Assembly: GCF_917563915.1 (NCBI RefSeq) | Contig: NZ_CAKJTI010000009.1 | Span: forward strand, 62,001-126,000 | From: Bacillus rhizoplanae | GTDB taxonomy: Bacteria > Bacillota > Bacilli > Bacillales > Bacillaceae_G | DNA length: 64,000 bases | Direction of reading: 5' to 3' | In this document: piece after piece, positions 61,061 to 64,000 of the stretch | Layout of the letters: every line of letters starts with the position of its first letter | Position numbering within the stretch: position 1 is the first letter of the stretch | Program-made: the position numbers and the translations under genes | The notes under the pieces: generated by a model | Told to the model about the DNA's origin: nothing | The model's input: the letters and a program-made list of their open reading frames with translations, nothing else | Databases searched by the model: none

Positions 61061-62701
61061 ATGGAACAACAAGCAAATCAAAATAGAACATTGTTGTTAA
61101 TTGGTTTAGTTATCGCAATGTTATTTGCTGCATTAGACGGAACAATCGTCGGTACAGCAATGCCGCGTATTGTCGGTGAACTTGGCGGATTAAGTTTAAT
61201 GACATGGTTAACAACAGCATATATGTTAACATCAACAACGGTTGTACCGATCGCTGGTAAATTAGCAGATTTATTAGGTCGCCGCAATGTATATATGACA
61301 GGATTAATCATCTTCATGGTTGGTTCTGCACTTTGTGGTATGGCAAATGGTATGACAGAATTAATTATTTTCCGTGGTATTCAAGGGCTAGGCGGCGGTA
61401 TTATGATGCCGATGGCTATGATTATCATTGGGGATATGTTTACAGGGAAAGAACGTGCGAAATGGCAAGGGATTTTTGGAGCGCTTTATGGTCTTGCTTC
61501 TGTCATTGGTCCACAAATTGGTGGTTGGATTGTTGATTCAATGAGCTGGAGATGGGTGTTCTATATTAACTTACCAGTTGGGATTTTAGCGACAATCTTT
61601 ATTGCACTGGGCTTAAAAGGTAAGAAACAAACTGGTCCAATTCAAATTGACGTCGCGGGTATTTTTACTATGATTCTCGGTGTTGTAAGCTTATTATTAG
61701 CATTAACATTTGGCGGAAAAGACTACCCTTGGGGTTCTTGGCAAGTTATTGGGTTATTTGCGCTTGCAGTTATTGGTCTTGTAAGCTTTGTTATTGTTGA
61801 GACAAAAGCGAAAGAACCGATTTTACCTATCCATTTCTTTAAAAATCGTACATTTACACTATTAAATGCAATTGGTTTCTTTATGAGTGTTGGAATGTTT
61901 GGAGCCATTACGTTTGTACCATTCTTTATGCAAGGAATTGTAGGTGTAAGTGCTGCTGAATCGGGAACAATTATGACACCAATGATGATCACGATGATCG
62001 TTACGAGTATTATTGGTGGTCAGCTTGTATTAAAGGTGGGGGTAAAACCACAAATTATCACTGGAATGCTCATTATGGCCGGTGGATTCGGGCTTTTAAC
62101 TACAATGGATATGCATACAAGTAAGCTCGTCGCATCGTCATATATGATGGTTATTGGTTTAGGAATGGGTCTTGTAATGCCAACCTTAACATTAGCATTA
62201 CAAGAAAGCTTCCCGAAAAAAGATCTTGGAGTTGTGACTTCATCAAGTCAATTCTTCCGTCAAATCGGTGGTACATTTGGGATTACTATTCTAGGTTCTA
62301 TTATGAATAACACATCTGGTACAGTATTAACAGATAAGTTAGTGCCTGTGCTAAATACGTTCCCACCACAAGCAGGGGAAATAGCGGCGAAGTTTAAGGA
62401 CATGATTCACACAAATCCACAAGGGCTATATTCAATGTTATTTAGTCCAGAATCATTGAAACAAATGCCAGAAGCAATCGCAAATAGCATTGTACCTGTA
62501 TTGAAGACATCATTATTAGATTCTCTTCAACATGTATTTATGACTGGATTAGTGTTTATTGTAGTCGGTGCCGTATTTACACTTTTCTTGAAGAAAATTA
62601 AGCTTTCTGGTCGTAAAAAGGGAACAGAAGAACAAAATAGTGAAACAGAAGAACAAAAGAATGAAACAGAAGAGAAAGATGCAAGTGTATCTTATTCATA
62701 A
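61061..62701 (+). CDS. MFS drug exporter, DHA2 (EmrB/QacA) family
   Basis: A 546-residue, 14-helix proton antiporter. DHA2 marks: LDGTIVGTAMPRIVGELGG, motif A GKLADLLGRRNVYMTGL, RGIQGLGGGIMMPMAMIIIGDMF and motif C GLASVIGPQIGGWIVD. Members expel cationic dyes, antiseptics or other drugs. The C-terminal cytosolic tail has a short tandem repeat (TEEQNSE / TEEQKNE / TEEKD). ATG 61061 follows GTCGAGGAG. It is the effector gene of the marR operon. Confidence 0.9.
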   Translation: MEQQANQNRTLLLIGLVIAMLFAALDGTIVGTAMPRIVGELGGLSLMTWLTTAYMLTSTTVVPIAGKLADLLGRRNVYMTGLIIFMVGSALCGMANGMTELIIFRGIQGLGGGIMMPMAMIIIGDMFTGKERAKWQGIFGALYGLASVIGPQIGGWIVDSMSWRWVFYINLPVGILATIFIALGLKGKKQTGPIQIDVAGIFTMILGVVSLLLALTFGGKDYPWGSWQVIGLFALAVIGLVSFVIVETKAKEPILPIHFFKNRTFTLLNAIGFFMSVGMFGAITFVPFFMQGIVGVSAAESGTIMTPMMITMIVTSIIGGQLVLKVGVKPQIITGMLIMAGGFGLLTTMDMHTSKLVASSYMMVIGLGMGLVMPTLTLALQESFPKKDLGVVTSSSQFFRQIGGTFGITILGSIMNNTSGTVLTDKLVPVLNTFPPQAGEIAAKFKDMIHTNPQGLYSMLFSPESLKQMPEAIANSIVPVLKTSLLDSLQHVFMTGLVFIVVGAVFTLFLKKIKLSGRKKGTEEQNSETEEQKNETEEKDASVSYS

Positions 62702-62706
62702 TAAGG

Positions 62707-62740
62707 AAGAGCATCGCCTATAATGGCGATGCTCTTTGTA
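62707..62740 (+). terminator. Terminator of the marR-MFS operon
   Basis: AAGAGCATCGCC (62707-62718) with GGCGATGCTCTT (62725-62736) around TATAAT. Confidence 0.85.
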
Positions 62741-62781
62741 TTTTTACATAGATTTAATCGCGTTTTTTTACTTATAAACAA

Positions 62782-62810
62782 TTGACGGATTTTACTGAAT
62801 AAGTTATATT
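62782..62810 (+). promoter_or_regulatory. SigA promoter of the rbs operon
   Basis: TTGACG (62782-62787) and TATATT (62805-62810), 17-base spacing. Confidence 0.72.
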
Positions 62811-62815
62811 ATTTG

Positions 62816-62829
62816 TGTAAACGGTTACA
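62816..62829 (+). promoter_or_regulatory. cre/RbsR operator of the rbs operon
   Basis: TGTAAACGGTTACA is a near-perfect dyad with the central CG of LacI/GalR-type operators, just after the -10. Either CcpA or RbsR, or both, may bind it. Confidence 0.75.
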
Positions 62830-62849
62830 TATGATAGAGAGGGAAAAGA

Positions 62850-63821
62850 ATGAGTACGATAAAAGACGTCGCCAAATTAGCAGAGGTATCCGTTGCTACT
62901 GTTTCTAGAGTATTAAATAAGAATGGCTATGTGCATGAAGATACGCTCAAAAAAGTAAAGCGGGCAATTGAGTTATTAGATTATAAGCCAAGTACGGTGG
63001 CACGTTCTCTATATAATAAGAGTTCTCGTCTAATCGGATTAGTTGTCCCAAACATCGTAAATCCATTCTTTCCAGAGGTAGCCCGGGCAGTAGAAGACGT
63101 AGCTCATAAACAAGGATATACGGTTGTGCTATGTAATTCTGATGAAAGTTTAGAAAAAGAAAAACAATACATTGATGTGCTTATACAAAATAATGTCGAT
63201 GGCTTTATTGTCGCAACAAATCCGCAAAATAGTAGTAATTACATGAATTTACAAGTACCGGTTATAGCGATTGATCGTATGCTTCATGAACGTATTCCAA
63301 CAGTATATGCCGATAACTATGCTGGAAGTAAACAAGCGACAGAGCTTTTATTAGCAAAAGGATGTCAAGCGATTGCGCATATTCGTGGACCGCGAAATCT
63401 CAGTACTGCAAATGAGCGTTTTCAAGGATTTATCGATGCTGTCACGAAACAAAATGTTTCTTACGTTATTGCAGAAAGTGAATTTCATCCTATGAAAAGT
63501 GAACATGTTGCTTCTGAACTGCTCGAGAAGCATCCGCATATTGATGGTATTGTAGCAGGAAATGATTTGATTGCTCTAGGTACAGTAAAGGCAGCATTGC
63601 AAAAGGGAATATCTATTCCAAATGAATTACAAATTATCGGATTTGATGGAATTTCTTTAGCTGAAATGATGTATCCAGCTATCACAACCGTCGCACAGCC
63701 TATTTATGAGATGGGTAAAATTGCAACGCAGTTATTAATTGAGAAAATAGAAGGGCGTCAATTAAAGGAAGAGCATCATCGTTTAGCAATTACAATTATA
63801 GAGCGAAATACAACGAAGTAA
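62850..63821 (+). CDS. rbsR: Ribose operon repressor (LacI family)
   Basis: A 323-residue repressor. The HTH is [27 protein letters not shown] (residues 2-28), followed by the hinge [15 protein letters not shown] and a periplasmic-binding-like sugar domain ([64 protein letters not shown]). Ribokinase follows 13 bases on, which fixes the assignment to the rbs operon. ATG 62850 follows GAGAGGGAAAAG. Confidence 0.9.
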   Translation: MSTIKDVAKLAEVSVATVSRVLNKNGYVHEDTLKKVKRAIELLDYKPSTVARSLYNKSSRLIGLVVPNIVNPFFPEVARAVEDVAHKQGYTVVLCNSDESLEKEKQYIDVLIQNNVDGFIVATNPQNSSNYMNLQVPVIAIDRMLHERIPTVYADNYAGSKQATELLLAKGCQAIAHIRGPRNLSTANERFQGFIDAVTKQNVSYVIAESEFHPMKSEHVASELLEKHPHIDGIVAGNDLIALGTVKAALQKGISIPNELQIIGFDGISLAEMMYPAITTVAQPIYEMGKIATQLLIEKIEGRQLKEEHHRLAITIIERNTTK

Positions 63822-63834
63822 GGAGAGAAAAAGA

Positions 63835-64000
63835 TTGGCGAATATTGCGGTAATCGGCAGTATTTCCGTGGACTTAGTTGCCATTTCAAAAAAACGCCCC
63901 AAAGCTGGGGAAACAGTAATTGGGGAAGCATTTCATACTGTTCCAGGTGGAAAGGGTGCAAACCAAGCTGTAGCTGCAGCACGTTTAGGCGCAAATGTTG
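63835..64000 (+). CDS. rbsK: Ribokinase, N-terminal part (3' end outside window)
   Basis: Starts at TTG 63835 after AAGGAGAG and runs off the window (55 residues seen: [20 protein letters not shown]...). The PfkB N-terminal motif [17 protein letters not shown] is present, with GGKGANQA diagnostic of ribokinase, which phosphorylates D-ribose to ribose 5-phosphate. It is the second gene of the rbs operon. Confidence 0.93.
   Translation, partial: MANIAVIGSISVDLVAISKKRPKAGETVIGEAFHTVPGGKGANQAVAAARLGANV

Overview
The window is a 64 kb piece of chromosome from a low-GC Gram-positive of the Bacillus cereus group. The species group is inferred from the nprR-nprX-nprA quorum-sensing/neutral-protease locus, a spore gene (sspH), Bacillus-type gene pairs such as kbl-tdh, and above all about eleven copies or relics of a ~155-bp palindrome-rich element flanked by TTTAT. 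That element matches the known B. cereus group repeat bcr1. I see no rRNA, tRNA, phage, IS transposase or CRISPR.

Layout. 0-9 kb: end of ald, an amino acid permease, two methyltransferases, the cadC-cadA metal-efflux operon, pncB, then nprR and its peptide gene nprX. 9-16 kb: secreted protease nprA, a VTT membrane protein, a lipoprotein with an RNase A-like toxin domain and a small partner gene, a VanW protein and an LCP protein. 16-25 kb, rich in bcr1: a nucleoside transporter, VOC genes (one broken), a CNNM/CorC-type protein, lactate permease under two Rex-like sites, a PagR-like ArsR regulator, sspH and dtpT. 25-32 kb: a Fur-boxed siderophore uptake system, a methyltransferase and the threonine-degrading pair kbl-tdh. 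32-39 kb: a MoxR/VWA pair, cardiolipin synthase, a secreted EEP-fold enzyme and a YukJ-like protein. 39-46 kb: an exosortase (XrtG) gene set. 46-52 kb: a PAS-GGDEF-EAL protein, an APC transporter behind a probable His-codon attenuator, and a secreted di-heme c protein. 52-64 kb: an APH-fold kinase, AlsT-type symporter, glnQHMP-like operon, permease plus OsmC, marR-MFS efflux operon, and rbsR with the start of rbsK.

Most interesting points: (1) the XrtG gene set, in which a bcr1 copy appears to have split an upstream GtrA-family gene; (2) the lipoprotein carrying an RNase A-like (CdiA-CT type) domain, followed by a candidate immunity gene; (3) an 18-codon leader peptide ending in three tandem His codons, with mutually exclusive hairpins and a terminator, ahead of an APC antiporter; (4) a divergent NprX signal (QPDIFG) with two 18-bp dyads upstream of the protease; (5) an unusually dense bcr1 set with deletion derivatives, including one that may supply the stop codon of cadA.
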